Source: Glebionis coronaria (Eukaryota; Streptophyta; Magnoliopsida; Asterales; Asteraceae). Taken from it: a stretch of 64,000 bases of DNA. This document shows, piece after piece, positions 45,115-56,286 of this stretch; positions within the stretch are counted from its first letter, which is position 1, and each line of letters opens with the position of its first letter. The stretch is from assembly GCA_025667525.1 (NCBI GenBank), contig CM046876.1:570087469-570151468 (forward strand). Reading direction: 5' to 3'. A program made the translations under genes and the position numbers. The notes under the pieces were generated by a model that had not been told where the DNA came from, ran no database searches, and worked only from the letters and a program-made list of their open reading frames with translations.

Positions 45115-45934
45115 ATTTGTGATTAGTATTTGGATAAAGAATGTTAGACATTATAATTCAATGAAATAAAGTATTGGCTATGTTTATTTTGTTATTTAAT
45201 TTTGTGTCTTGTTTTATATGTTTTAATCCGTGAGTATTTTTATATTTTAAAATGTCCATTCTCAATTAATAATATGGGAGTATTATTAAATTAAGACAAA
45301 TCTAAATTATGATAGAATATACTTGAAAATATGTTGATGTGTTTACATGTCAAATTTAGATGATATTCAATGAATTGGATATAGGACTTATCCTAACTAT
45401 ATGATTATACTTTATGGATCATTGTCATCAAGTAAATCATAAATAGTTATCCTCATACCTGAGATATCAGGAAACTGCCGTGGATCTAGTGCATTTCTGT
45501 GAAGTAATCTAAAGTTATACGTAACTGGTGGCCATAAGGCTTATTTTCAGAAGTGTTTCAAAATTCATAAGTTTTTCTTGTAGTCAATATGGGATTTGTT
45601 TCCTCCAATTTCGTTTTGGAGTTTAATAAAGCTGGGGCTCTCGTAGGATTAGTAAGATGTTTGTGTGGCTGCACCCAAAGTCATTCTAAAACTATGTTTA
45701 GAAGTTTTGGTAATCTTGCTAAATTGGATAAACGAGAAACTGAATAGTTAATTAAGGAATGACTAAGATCCATATCCTTATTAACATTGTATTAGAAATG
45801 AAAGGATAATAATAATGATGAATAATTAAAAGGTTTTATCCATGAGACCTTACTCGAGTTGTACTAGAGGCATCGGCGTATAGCTAGACGCTAACCGATG
45901 TGATCACACTATTAAAATATGTCCAAGTGGGAGT
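45115..45934 (+). other. 3' untranslated region of the split copia element
   Basis: No ORF of note. It lies between the pol stop and the LTR and ends in the polypurine tract aagtgggag (45926-45934). Confidence 0.6.
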
Positions 45935-46633
45935 TGTAAGTTTAATGGACTTAAATTTTATAGTCGTGTGTTAGGATCGAACTCGGGATTACGGGATTGC
46001 ACACAATACGTAAAGAGTTAGTTTATTAATAATTGTACTTTATATATTTATTAATTAAATCGAGTTTTAAACATTTAACGGTCGTTAAAGTTTTAATAGT
46101 TAAAGACTTAACGATTAACGTAGAATAAACTAGAAGAGAAAAGAAGAATCCGGAAACACCCTTGTGGTTTATTCCGATCGGTGGACAAAGGGGGCAAAGA
46201 AGAGAAATATTTTCTTTCCTAATTTGCGTATATTTAATCTTGGGCTCCAAGGATTAATACCCTATAAATACCCATGGGATTCTTCATAATTTTTTCATCC
46301 CTCTTTCTCTTCTTTTTCTTTATGATCGACTGCTAGCCCCTCTCTAGGGTTGTTAGCTCGATTTTTCAACCTCACGTTTAGCTCGTTTTATACGTAATAT
46401 AATCTCATTATAGATTATATCTTGGATCGATTAACAAAACGGTAAGGGGTTAATTATTGATCCTCGTAAACCCTAATTGGTGATTTGTTCTTGTTCGTTA
46501 GAATCACATTGGAAAAGTACGTAACACTAATTCGATTAATTATGAATGTGTTATTATGATTCTATGTTTTAATCGCTTCTGATATTACGTGCTTTGATCT
46601 TTAATTATGTTTTTATAATTGTTATGAACTTCA
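45935..46633 (+). repeat. LTR of the split copia element, followed by a PBS-like sequence
   Basis: Starts TGTAAGTTTAATGG directly after a polypurine tract and ends ...GAACTTCA. A TATA box (TATAAATA) lies at 46263-46270. Right after the end is accatcagagcggg (46637-46650), close to the TGGTATCAGAGC that normally follows a 5' LTR, so a second internal region may have followed (tandem LTR-internal-LTR-internal). No matching LTR is seen on the left side of the element. Confidence 0.65.
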
Positions 46634-48117
46634 TAAACCATCAGAGCGGGCTATACAAAACGCACATAAGAATAGACAATGTCAACTTGGTTCTGAGTTG
46701 TGTAGAGTTAAAGTAACTATAGTATACTAAACTGTTATTCACTAATTCATGCGTGTAATGACAACGCATAACAGTACAAGTCAAATTCAATATAATTTTT
46801 TGCTTCTCTCTAAGGGATTTATAAGGGCGTATGTCGGTTGGTATATGATGCAGCATCTTGTTGAATTTAACCGGGTTTGATTTGGTTTTGGCCTGGTTTG
46901 ACTGGGATTAGCCAGGGTTTGACCAGATTTAGGGTTTCTGATCTTTGTTAACCCACCACTCCCGCCTAGACAACTAGCCATTTTTTTAGACTCAGTGATG
47001 GTATAGGTCCCATTTCATCATCCCTTAGCTGGAAGATATGGCAACGGAGGTGGGTAGTCATAAGTTATTCTGCTTCTAATAATTACACTTCCATTAAGTT
47101 TACTCATTGCTTACTATCTTTTTCTGGTTCATGCTTGCAGAGTACTACGTTGTCGCCCCCAGTAAGTGCATCATAACCTACCAGGATGGTGGCTCAGACT
47201 CTCAGAGTATATAAAAGCCTTAAATGGTGAGGATCCTTGAAAACCCCTTAATCCAAGTCTGCATAGCAGATTCCAAGAGTGACTCACATGAGAACCACTC
47301 AGTGAATGTCTAAAATCACCCGCGTTTTCGCTTTAGGAAAAAATAAAGAATTGAAGATCATGATTGCATTTGTTTCCGTTGTACTGCTACGGCTTCAAAC
47401 ATATTACTGGTTTTTGGTTGGGTAAATTAGGAGTATTCAATATTGTTTTGCATATAGTTTCAACTTTTAGTCTAGTTAACAATTTGGAGAACAAGTTTTC
47501 TTTGTCTTTGAGTCTGAGACAAGTGTTGGTAGAAAGTGGACTAGTTGGATGCAAGACACGACGATCTAAACAAGTTGATTAAAACTCCAACATGTACATC
47601 TCGAAAGGTTTTGAGATATGGTTCATCATGGTATGAGACCCGGTTGTTTCTTATGAACCTAGGTTGAAATTTAGAATTTCATCGAAAAAACTCCGCCCAC
47701 ATATATGAGGCTTGGTAGTAACCATGCAGTTCCCCCAGAATTAGATCAACCCTGTGTCACTCCAGGTAGAATTGAAAATGGAAGAGGTTTTAAGAGGAGA
47801 CCGAATAAGACTAAAAGAATGTGACCCAAGTGAAGCGCGTGACTTGAGTTATGCTTGATAAGGAAGAAGGTAGGAGTGGCTGGTCAGATAAAAACACAGT
47901 AGTAAAGCACTTGTAGATAAACATTCAATATTATCATAAGTTTGTAAGACGAAATTACAAACAAAAAATTAGCCAAATACTTGATAAATAGAAATAGTAA
48001 AACGATCAAGCAATGTAAGTGGAGATAGGCAGCTTCTATGGAGAGCAATAAGAAAGTTTGAACACACATTGAGACCATTCATCAAGTAAACTTTGACGAA
48101 ATTCTTGTTAATGTTTC
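46634..48117. other. Sequence without a recognised gene
   Basis: About 46860-46935 has degenerate repeats of tggtttgac/gggttttgacc-like words. Small ORFs (46641-46981 minus, 47364-47582 plus) resemble no known protein. It may be decayed leader and gag of the copia element to its left. Confidence 0.35.
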
Positions 48118-48585
48118 CTATTCTCCTACAAGACCATTTCTTATTTCACAACATTTAAGGTCAGGCCAATTTCCAGATTTGTTTTTCGTCGCCCCCATAT
48201 CAATTAGCTTCAAAAAGTAATCATCGGCTTTGAGCCTCATCTGAAGATGTGCCTCTACGTACAGGGGCTGGCAAATATAAAATAATGAATTAAATAGGAG
48301 TACCGAGTTCTCCAACAAACCATCATGTGAGAATGTTTCATACGACAGTTTTTCAACATTGGTAGCCGAAACCCTTGTTCTTACTTCATCAATGTTGAAT
48401 GGCAATAGAACATCTTCATTACTTTGTACTACAATGTTAAACTTGCTTGATAGATTGAGGTATTCCCTCAACTTAAGAAAGAAGCGTTGACCGATGGGAT
48501 GATTCACTGTCATAGTTAGCTCAATTTGCTCGGAAACAATGGTTGGAAATAAGAAGCTATACGTTGCATAGCCTTTGTACTGCAA
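48118..48585 (-). pseudogene. F-box/FBD-type C-terminal exon-like ORF
   Basis: A 155-codon minus-strand ORF ending GLVGE-TAG. The order of motifs (hydrophobic strand, IDEVRTRVSATNVEKLSYET, then LLFNSLFYICQPLYVE, then LIDMGATKNKSGNWPDLKCCEIRNG) is like the C-terminal part of F-box/LRR (FBD) proteins, where a LFWICHP-like phrase precedes a cryptic W...LKxVKI motif. No F-box is seen upstream, because SINE-like DNA begins at the ATG. I call it a fragment, and the assignment is moderate at best. Confidence 0.35.
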
Positions 48586-48590
48586 ATGAA

Positions 48591-48780
48591 GTCTAGCTCA
48601 GTTGGATTGATGCATTTGTTTATAGTCTCCATGTGGGGGAGGTCAGGGGTTCGACTCCTGTCATTCCTAATGTGGGGGATTTTCCCAGAATTAGCAGTCG
48701 GGTTTGAATCCCGTCGCAATGCCTTGAAGCCCCTTAATGGGAAACTAGATGGCTAGCATGAGGTTTGATATTCTCTTCGT
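48591..48780 (+). mobile_element. tRNA-derived SINE-like element
   Basis: The first 75 bases look like a tRNA: A box TAGCTCAGTTGG (48594-48605) and B box GGTTCGACTCC (48648-48658). Cloverleaf arms are poor, so a SINE head is more likely than a functional tRNA. A second B-box-like word (gggtttgaatccc) follows near 48700. The 3' end is uncertain. Confidence 0.5.
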
Positions 48781-48783
48781 GAG

Positions 48784-48854
48784 ATGATTCAAACTCGGGT
48801 CGAGAGACTTGGTGCCTCAGTGGCACGCAAGATACTCCGCTGCACCAAACTGCC
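48784..48854 (-). mobile_element. Second tRNA-derived segment, opposite orientation
   Basis: On the minus strand it starts GGCAGTTTGGTGCAGCGG (A-box like) and ends with GAGTTTGAATC (B-box like), the spacing of a tRNA head. It faces the element at 48591. The ORF at 48734-48976 minus is a translation of it and not a gene. Confidence 0.45.
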
Positions 48855-48892
48855 ATTCGAAAAAAACTCTCGAGAAAAGGAAACTTGGTATT

Positions 48893-49049
48893 TGTTAGGA
48901 CCTTTGGAATAGTTATTTGTAATAGGTAGACTAGGAGGTATGTAGTTCCTCCTGGTCCTAGTAGTAGTAGGAGCAAGCCGTGCTCCTGGTCTTATAGAAA
49001 GTCAAACTTTATTATTTAAAGATTATTCTGTTAGGATATGCATGAGATA
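48893..49049 (+). repeat. Truncated plus-strand LTR of the Sirevirus family
   Basis: The first 157 bases of an LTR (TGTTAGGACCTTTGG...), nearly identical to the start of the minus-strand LTR that ends at 49526. It is broken at 49049 by the inserted Sirevirus, whose own LTR begins at 49050. The other half should lie beyond the right end of the window. Confidence 0.8.
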
Positions 49050-49526
49050 TGTTGGGTCCACTAGATGTGGATCTTGCAGCCTGTTAGGAGCGGTGAACGA
49101 CTTCTGTAATCACAAGTCTATTCACAGAGAGACTCTATATAAATCAAACAGTATAAGTGCGGAATACAAATACTATGAACAAGAGGAACAGAATAACTAT
49201 AACGACTTGATCCTTTACTAAGGATTTCTAATATTACTATGAACTAGAATTATATTTGATGAAGGTGTATTGAACCCTTCTGCCTAAGGTTCCTTTTATA
49301 CTACAAGGAAACCCTAATACATCATTAAACCAAAACGTGTAAAACTGATATGCATATCCTTTCCTAACATATCTCATGCATATCCTAACAGAATAATCTT
49401 TAAATAATAAAGTTCGACTTTCTATAAGACCAGGAGCACGGCTTGCTCCTACTACTACTAGGACCAGGAGGAACTACATACCTCCTAGTCTACCTATTAC
49501 AAATAACTATTCCAAAGGTCCTAACA
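49050..49526 (-). repeat. 3' LTR of the minus-strand Sirevirus
   Basis: TG...CA ends on the minus strand (starts TGTTAGGACC at 49526, ends GGACCCAACA at 49050). The polypurine tract complement atcctcccctaaac follows at 49527-49540. A TATA-like box on the minus strand (rev. of ccttttatact) lies near 49300. Confidence 0.85.
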
Positions 49527-49735
49527 ATCCTCCCCTAAACTTGAATTTGACCTGTTGAGTTCAAGTTTCCTGGTAAATCGTGCAACATAGCTCGAGGATT
49601 GGAACAGCAAACCAAACAACAGCATCATAACCATCAGCATAAGAACAGAAAGAACATCTAGAAGCTTCTAGAAATCTTGAAACAAATCTACATCCTGTTG
49701 AATCTTCATAGCAACATGAGCAGATTGTATGAGCC

Positions 49736-50205
49736 TTTACCAAGTAGCTGCTCGCTCTTGGGCTAGCCAGTCTTTATGGTGGAATAAGCATCACCCTGGG
49801 AGACCAGAACCCAGCCCAACTCTTAGAACGTAAATCAATGGTGAGTGAGGGTACCCTGATGATTTTGGGCAAACCATCACAGCCGTCAACGGATTTGATA
49901 TGTCTTTACCAGAAGCCGTACCCTTCTGGACTCGCCAACTCTTAGCAATGAAGCATTGGTGAGCTGTAAACCTTATAGCTTTGAGCAAGCTATTATAGCT
50001 ATCAACGGATTTGATAAAATCTTTACCAAGAGCCGTACCCCCTTGGATTAGCCACTTTTCAGTCTAAGACCATGGCAAGTGAAAACCATCCAGTTTTGGG
50101 TAACCTGGCAACCAGCAACGGATTTGACTATCACACCAGAGCCGTACCCTCATGGTGAATCAACTCTTTCTTGTCTGTGAGACATGGTGAGTTGAGCACC
50201 ATTTG
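49736..50205. repeat. Tandem hairpin repeats just inside the Sirevirus 3' LTR
   Basis: About four units of 110-170 bases. Each contains a short hairpin of the form CCAGAAG-ccgtacc-CTTCTGG (about 49909-49931, 50022-50045, 50136-50156; a diverged one at 49740-49762) and most contain aacggatttga. Sireviruses are known to have conserved non-coding repeats near the 3' LTR; the exact match to those was not tested. Confidence 0.65.
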
Positions 50206-50748
50206 TTGTGTGGACCAGGTCCAACACCAGATGAAACTCCAAACCAGCACAAGTGTGAAACAGTCAAATGAAACTCAATGTATGATGGAAAAGTATAAGC
50301 ATATATTATATTATGTACAAGTGTGAAATCCATCATTTGTTTAAAGTATAAGCAGATATTATATAAAAAGTATATTTTTTCCCCTTTTTGTTTTTTTTTA
50401 ACTAGAATGTAAGTCACCAATCACTGTACATATTGGTGAAAAGAATGTCAGTATAAACACAAAAACAGAAAAACATACCCATCACCTACCAGACGCTGCA
50501 ACCTTGTCAGCTTGCAACCGAGCTTGGATCCCTTCCACCAAAGTAGTAGCCATGGAAGTCTCATTCCCTGAAGTAGCATTGGAGATCTGCAAATGAAACT
50601 ATAGCATGGCCTCCATAGTAGCAATTGTCAACGGATAATCCATATCCGTAAGCATGAACACAATTGCACCAGACTTCAACTCCAAGATATCAACCCCACA
50701 GCCAGCATACAGCTTCCATCTCTTAATCACCCAGCGTGGCTGGTCTTT
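50206..50748. other. Non-coding part of the Sirevirus between env-like ORF and hairpins
   Basis: No gene is seen. The sequence is AT-rich on the left and more balanced toward the ORF end. Confidence 0.4.
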
Positions 50749-53522
50749 CTAGACACCAGAATATGGAGCATTAGGAGGAGAGTCAAGCATCATCTTCAAG
50801 TCACCCCACATTGTCAGACCAGGCCAGTTGGCCACCTCACTAGGAGATTTAGGAATACCAGCATCCACAAACCCATACAACGACATAAGATTCCGACGAT
50901 CCGCCCAAGTCAAAACACCTTGCAAACCCGAGACATAACGAACATACCCATAACTGATGGAAATCCGATGGGTGAATGTACCAGAAACACTCATGGATGG
51001 CTTAACCATCCAAGCAGTAATAAAACCCGTACCCATTGGAAATTCTGTGTCACTGTCCGAAGCTGCATCAATAAGGTTTTCAGGAGCACGCTTCTCAAAA
51101 GGAACAGACTTACCACGTCTAGCCTTCTTCTTTCGAATGGAACGACGAGGTGTAGGAACACCAGAAGAGGATTCAACCTTTACCTTCCTAGCAGCAGTAG
51201 AATCAACATGAGTAGAATCAAAACCTTGACCAACCAAAGGATCAAAGGTTGCTGCACCAGGAGAAGGGGTAGGGTGTGGTTCAGTCACTAGTGGTGAGGA
51301 TTGTTCCATAGCAGGGGTGGTAGTAGTAGCATTAGTGGTGGTGGTAGGACCCGAAGATGAAGTAGGATGAACAACCGAAGGTGTTGGTGTAGGACCAGCA
51401 GTAGAAGTATCAACAACAGATGGAATACTAGTAGAAACAGGAGGAACACCAAATGAAGAACCAGAAGCAACAGCAAGGTGAGAAGCGGAAACCACTCGTG
51501 AAGGAGGGCGATAGATGAAACGCTCAGGAACCAGAGTGTTTTGACGCTTTATCATCCTCTGGTACAGATCCTTAAGCTCGTCAAAAGACAATCCTCTAAC
51601 CCGATCCCATGTCCAACCAACAGTAAAGTGAGCACCCGACTGATATTTGACATACCGCTGCATTAACTTCCTCTCCTCGGTTCTTGACAAAGGTCTGTTT
51701 TGACGCTTTTCATGGAGTTGAGCAGTAAGAGACAATTGTTATTTGCGCATTAATGCCATTGCCCGGGGGATACAATTTTGTTCATTCACATCAACACCCA
51801 AAAGATTAGTAAACTGCGAGTAATCAGATGTAAGAATAGTAAGCACCCGCATCCAATCATTATCATCCCAATGCATGGCATCATGCTGAAACTGTTCACG
51901 CCTCTTCTGTTGAAGAGCTTCTTCCTCAGCCCTAGAAGCTTGATCAATCTCCGCTTGCAATCGCTGTGTAGCCTCCTCCCCCAACCGGTCTTCTTCAAGT
52001 TGTCTGCGAGTACGCTTCCTAGGGGGTGAGGGTGCATCAGTCATAGAGGCTTTCCCCTTAGGATCATGAGACGGCCCAGCAGATTGACCAGCAGAAGAAC
52101 CAGCAATATCCTCCTTTGGTCTAGGACTAGCAGCAGCAGGAGGAATGCTTGATGGACTAGGAGGAACAGGTAAATCAACATACGACTTATCAGCAAATGC
52201 AGCCTTCGCCAACAAAGTCAACCCATCCTCCGCAAGATCCTCAACATCTTCATCAGAATCAGAATGAACAACATGCTTCTTTCTCCTCCTCTGCTGTGTC
52301 TCCAAAGCCTTAATCCGGTCCGCCATTGGAAGAACAAATTCTCTGGTAAGCTTGCGATGCTGATTCAGATCTGTCTCCAAAGAAACAGTCCTTGCATAGT
52401 ACCTGTGCATGAGATCAAGCAAAGAAGTTAGTGTAGTAGGTTCCTCCGCTTCCCCACCAAGAGGACTTGGATCAGGGAAAGCTTCATTGGAACCAGAAGC
52501 AATAAAGGGATCAGCATTATGAGCCCGAGAACTAGACGGCTTCTCAGTAGAATGAGGTGCTGGACTAGAAGGGGGAGTATCCACAAATAGGGACTTATGT
52601 GGCATAGAAGAGGGGGCAGCCTTGGAAGTGGATGGCATTTCAACCACCACTTCCTTAGCTGGCTCTTCCACCACCACATGAGGCTCACTACTAGCAGTAT
52701 GCTCCTCCTCCATAGGATCATCTTCTAATGGAAGTTCCTCCTCGGCTCCAGCAGTCGGAGGAATAACATTAGGAGGACCTTGGGCAAGGCCCAGCATAGC
52801 ATCAGTAAGAGGCCTCCAAGCCCCCTTAAACCCAAGTGCCATAGTGGAATAAACTTTAGAACTAAGCTTGGGGGTCTTATACTCCTCCCTATCACGAGGT
52901 ATGCACATAAGTATCTGCTGCAAGAACCTAGGATACATTAAAAATTTCTTCCTAGATCCAGTACTACTAAGATTGCAAACCATCCCATCAAACAAGTAGT
53001 GAGAAAAAGTAAACACACGACCCTGTGCTATGCAGATCAAACCAGTAGCCAAAGAAATGGGAAATGCATCCCAACTCCTAGACTTTGGGCTTAAGCAGTG
53101 AATCAAAAAGTGCACTAGAAGCTTCCATTGGGGGGTAAACCTATTCTCTTGGAAGTTAAACTTACCCCATCATTATAACCAAGATCAGCCATCCTATCCA
53201 ATACCTCAAAATTGGGGATGGAAACAACACCACCTTCATCTTGAAGATGAAGTGCACTCCTAATAGAAGCTTCAGACACCACATAAGAACGTCCATCTAT
53301 GGTAGCATGGATTTCAAGTGGGAGTCCCAAAACATCCACAAGGTGGGCAGTGGCCCAAAACTGGCGAATGACACTATCATAGACAGTCGGGCAAACAGTA
53401 AAAGCATACCTGAGGTTAGAAGCCTCAATAAACTCGATGATGTCTGTGAACTTGTCACGTTTAGGACCATCTCCCAGATAAGCCACCTTATTGTGATCGG
53501 GTTTGTATAGCAGAGCAGCCAT
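50749..53522 (-). pseudogene. Sirevirus env-like/extra ORF (putative plant transposon protein)
   Basis: From ATG 53522 (MAALLYKPDHNKVAYLGDG) the frame is lost by a one-base deletion near 53155, resumes in the -1 frame (HFLIHCLSPKSRSWDAFP, then KKFLMYPRFLQQIL) and runs to TAA 51739-51741. It then continues in the same frame (LTAQLHEKRQNRPL, RYVKYQSGAHFTVGW) to 50749. In total about 920 codons. The N-terminal third resembles uncharacterised proteins encoded after pol in plant Sirevirus-type copia elements, often annotated as plant transposon proteins. The middle is Pro/Ser/Glu-rich with a Lys/Arg-rich patch (RRRKKH), then a coiled-coil-like stretch (EEALQQKRREQF). No clear signal peptide or transmembrane segment is visible, so an envelope function is not supported. 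Two lesions make it inactive. Confidence 0.75.
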
Positions 53523-53658
53523 GGATGATGATTGGAAGTGATGGAAGGTGATTGATTAGAGATTGAGAGAGTAGGAGCGTGTGTGAGTGTTATGGTTGGG
53601 ATGAATGAGTCAAGGGGGTTATTTGACCATAAATAATGGTCTTGTAACTATTCATTGA
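53523..53658 (-). other. Sirevirus spacer upstream of the env-like ORF
   Basis: A 136-base piece of the Sirevirus lies between the env-like start and the inserted gypsy element. It ends with the TSD ATTGA (53654-53658) and continues at 63176. Confidence 0.6.
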
Positions 53659-56286
53659 TGTGACAACCCTGGTTGTGAGGTTCGTTACTTAGTTTTATTT
53701 TGTGCTAGTTACGTGTTTATGTGCTAATTGGTGTGTATAGATTGTGTTTGGATATCGTTTCCGGTACGGGGTACCTTGTGAGTGAAATGATGTGTGATGA
53801 TTTCATGTTCATGAGCTCACATGGTAGTGACTATGAAGTGAAATGGTGTTATTTAGTAGTTTTACGTATACATATATGTATTATAGAAAATCGTATTTTT
53901 ACGATTTACGGTTTAGCATTTAGAGGTCTCGGAAGAGGTAATTAGTCATGTGAGTATTTTTCGGGATGGTTTTAAGTCATTTAGGACTTAGTTATAAAGT
54001 TTATTTCAATATTTGAGTTTTTTATAAAAGTGTATATTTTACAACTTTTTCGGTAAAACGCGTAAAAACTGACTAGTTTTACGGTTTTGAGGTTTTGGAG
54101 GCTTTAGGAGCTGAAATAAATTAAGATAAATTAAGGTAATATTATTAATACATATATTAATAATAAAAAAAGAAAAAAAACGAAATTAAGGAGGGTGTGG
54201 GTCGGTTTGAACGCCAGAAAAGAAAAAAAAGGAAAAAGGGAGGAAAAAAGGAAAGTGAGCTATGGGTTGGACTAGGATTCACCCATACCCTATATAAAGT
54301 TATACTAAACAAAAAAATTCATTATTATCTACTAGAAACCAAGAAAATTCGTGGGTTTCATAAAAAAATTAGGGTTCTTCATAAAATTTGGGGGTTTTCA
54401 TAAATCAAAGGTAAACCTTCTTAAAACCTTTTTAATTAAATTGTTTTTATGTTTAATTAATCATTCTTATGATGGAATTAGGTTAGGGTTGATATAAAAA
54501 CAGTAAATTAATGTTAAATTAATCATTATATGATGATCACATAAATTAGGGCTTGTAATTAGAGTGATTAGGGTTAATTAATGTGGTTGATTTTGTTAAA
54601 CCCGTTTTTAAAAACTGGGCAGAATTTTGAGTCAATTGTTTTGATCATATCGGGAGTTCTAAGAACATTCAAGATGCGATCCAAGTATCCCTGAAAAGGT
54701 AATTGAAGTGGCTTTCTAATGCAAGAAACTAGAACTAAATTGGAGGTCGGGAAGTGGGTCAAAAACAGGTTACAACAGTCGGAGGTCAAAACAGTTTTGA
54801 ATTCAGCCTGTTTTCTTTTTAAGTTTTGGGTTGTTTGGGGCACTTAGGGTTGCATTGGGATCTTCTCACGAACGTGAGAGATGGTTTATATATTGTAGTT
54901 AATATCTGAACTTGGGCTAAGGTGGTGGTTTAGGGTAAGACCCCTTAATGGTAACAATCTTTTAGTACGTTTAAAATCAGGAAATCTGGAATGACAAAAG
55001 TAGATATATGTATATCGGGGCCTTAACAGTAGCTTTAAGGTTAGGGCAAGTGGGAGGTGTTAGCCAACATATGTAAGGGTGTGAATATTCCTTTTACAGA
55101 AACCATGGGTAGGTTTAAGTGGGCGTTTGACCTAAAGTTTTGAGACCTAAAAACTGGGACTGTTTTGGGTAAAATACGAACGGGTTAGTTATTAAACTTA
55201 ACCAAGTTAAGGACTTGTTAAGGAAGGGTAATGGGGTGATTAGAGCTTATCAATGAGGTAAATATGTGAGAATAGGCTAGATGTCCATCATAGGTTAATG
55301 AGCCATCTTAGTGGTTGGTTCGTTTATTGATTTCGTGTTTTTGGTTTGTTAGCTTGTTGCTAGTGCAAGGACTTGTGAAGGAGCTATCAGGTGAGTTTCA
55401 TAGTCCCATGTTTACTTTTGATTTTGACTTCCAGATGGGATGGAAGAGACACTGTGTTGAGTTGTTTCTAAATTGTTGTTGTGAATGTTTTATGGTTGTG
55501 ATGGACTTGTGTGTACACTTATGTGATTAACTGCTATGCGATTTTTGATATGTTATTGTGGTTTGACAAGGTAGTGGCCTTGTGGTTTGACAAGGTAGTG
55601 GCCTTGTGGTTTGACAAGGTAGTGGCCTTGTGGTTTGACAAGGTAGTGGCCTTGTGGTTTGCCAAGGTAGTGGCCTTGGGATAGGTACATAGGGTGATCA
55701 TCTATGGTACCATGATGTTGTTTGGCAAGGTAGGAGCCTTGGATTGGATTGGATTGGATTAGATTGGTTTGGTATGATTTGTTTTGATTGATAGTTGTTA
55801 ATACATAATTGTAACACATTGTCCATATGTTCTTTTGTTGATGATTGTTATTCACAGCTTGTAACTGATTTAGCGTTGGAGTCTAAACCTATGACTCTCA
55901 CCAACTTTATGTTGACGTGTTTTAGTGTCTCTTTCAGGTGATACTATGGTTAAGCATGAGAACATAAGTGGTTAGGATTGGAGAAGCTTAGGAATGCATA
56001 TAGAAGGAGAATCCCCGTTTCCTTCTTAGTTTTTATTTGATTGTTCTTGTAATAAGTGATACTGTGGCGCACATATGTTTGTTGGTATGTTATTTGTTGT
56101 CTTGGGTAAGAAGTAGGACTGTTACTTACTTACCTAGACCCCTTGCATTTATTGAGATATTGTCATGACCTTCGTGTCACCATTTTTATGACATTTCTTA
56201 TTTCATATAGTTGTCTCTATAGACACGCCATGTTGTGATGATATCCATACGTCGCGCCCCATGTTCCGCCATGGTGGGGTGTGACA
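53659..56286 (+). repeat. 5' LTR of the gypsy element
   Basis: 2.63 kb. A TATA-like box (TATATAAA) lies at 54291-54298. A run of 24-bp repeats (gtggtttgacaaggtagtgg, five copies) is at about 55556-55675, and (ggatt)n-like repeats follow at 55740-55765. The ORFs across these (for example 55553-55855 minus) are repeat translations, not genes. Confidence 0.9.
55556..55675. repeat. 24-bp tandem repeats in the 5' LTR
   Basis: Five units of gtggtttgacaaggtagtgg plus cctt; the last has gccaag in place of gacaag. The same array lies in the 3' LTR at about 62447-62562. Confidence 0.85.

Noticed and set aside
48591..48665. Functional tRNA gene
   Set aside because: A and B boxes are present, but the acceptor, D and anticodon arms do not pair well, so a SINE head is more likely.
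51288..51476. Leucine-rich small ORF on the minus strand (and 52428-52721)
   Set aside because: Shadows in another frame of the Sirevirus env-like ORF.
54574..54843. 89-codon minus-strand ORF present twice (also 61463-61732)
   Set aside because: Lies in the LTR pair; it is duplicated only because LTRs are duplicated, and no domain is seen.
55553..55855. 100-codon minus-strand ORF with repeated QGHYLVKP, also at 62442-62744
   Set aside because: It is a translation of the 24-bp LTR repeats and exists in both LTRs for that reason.
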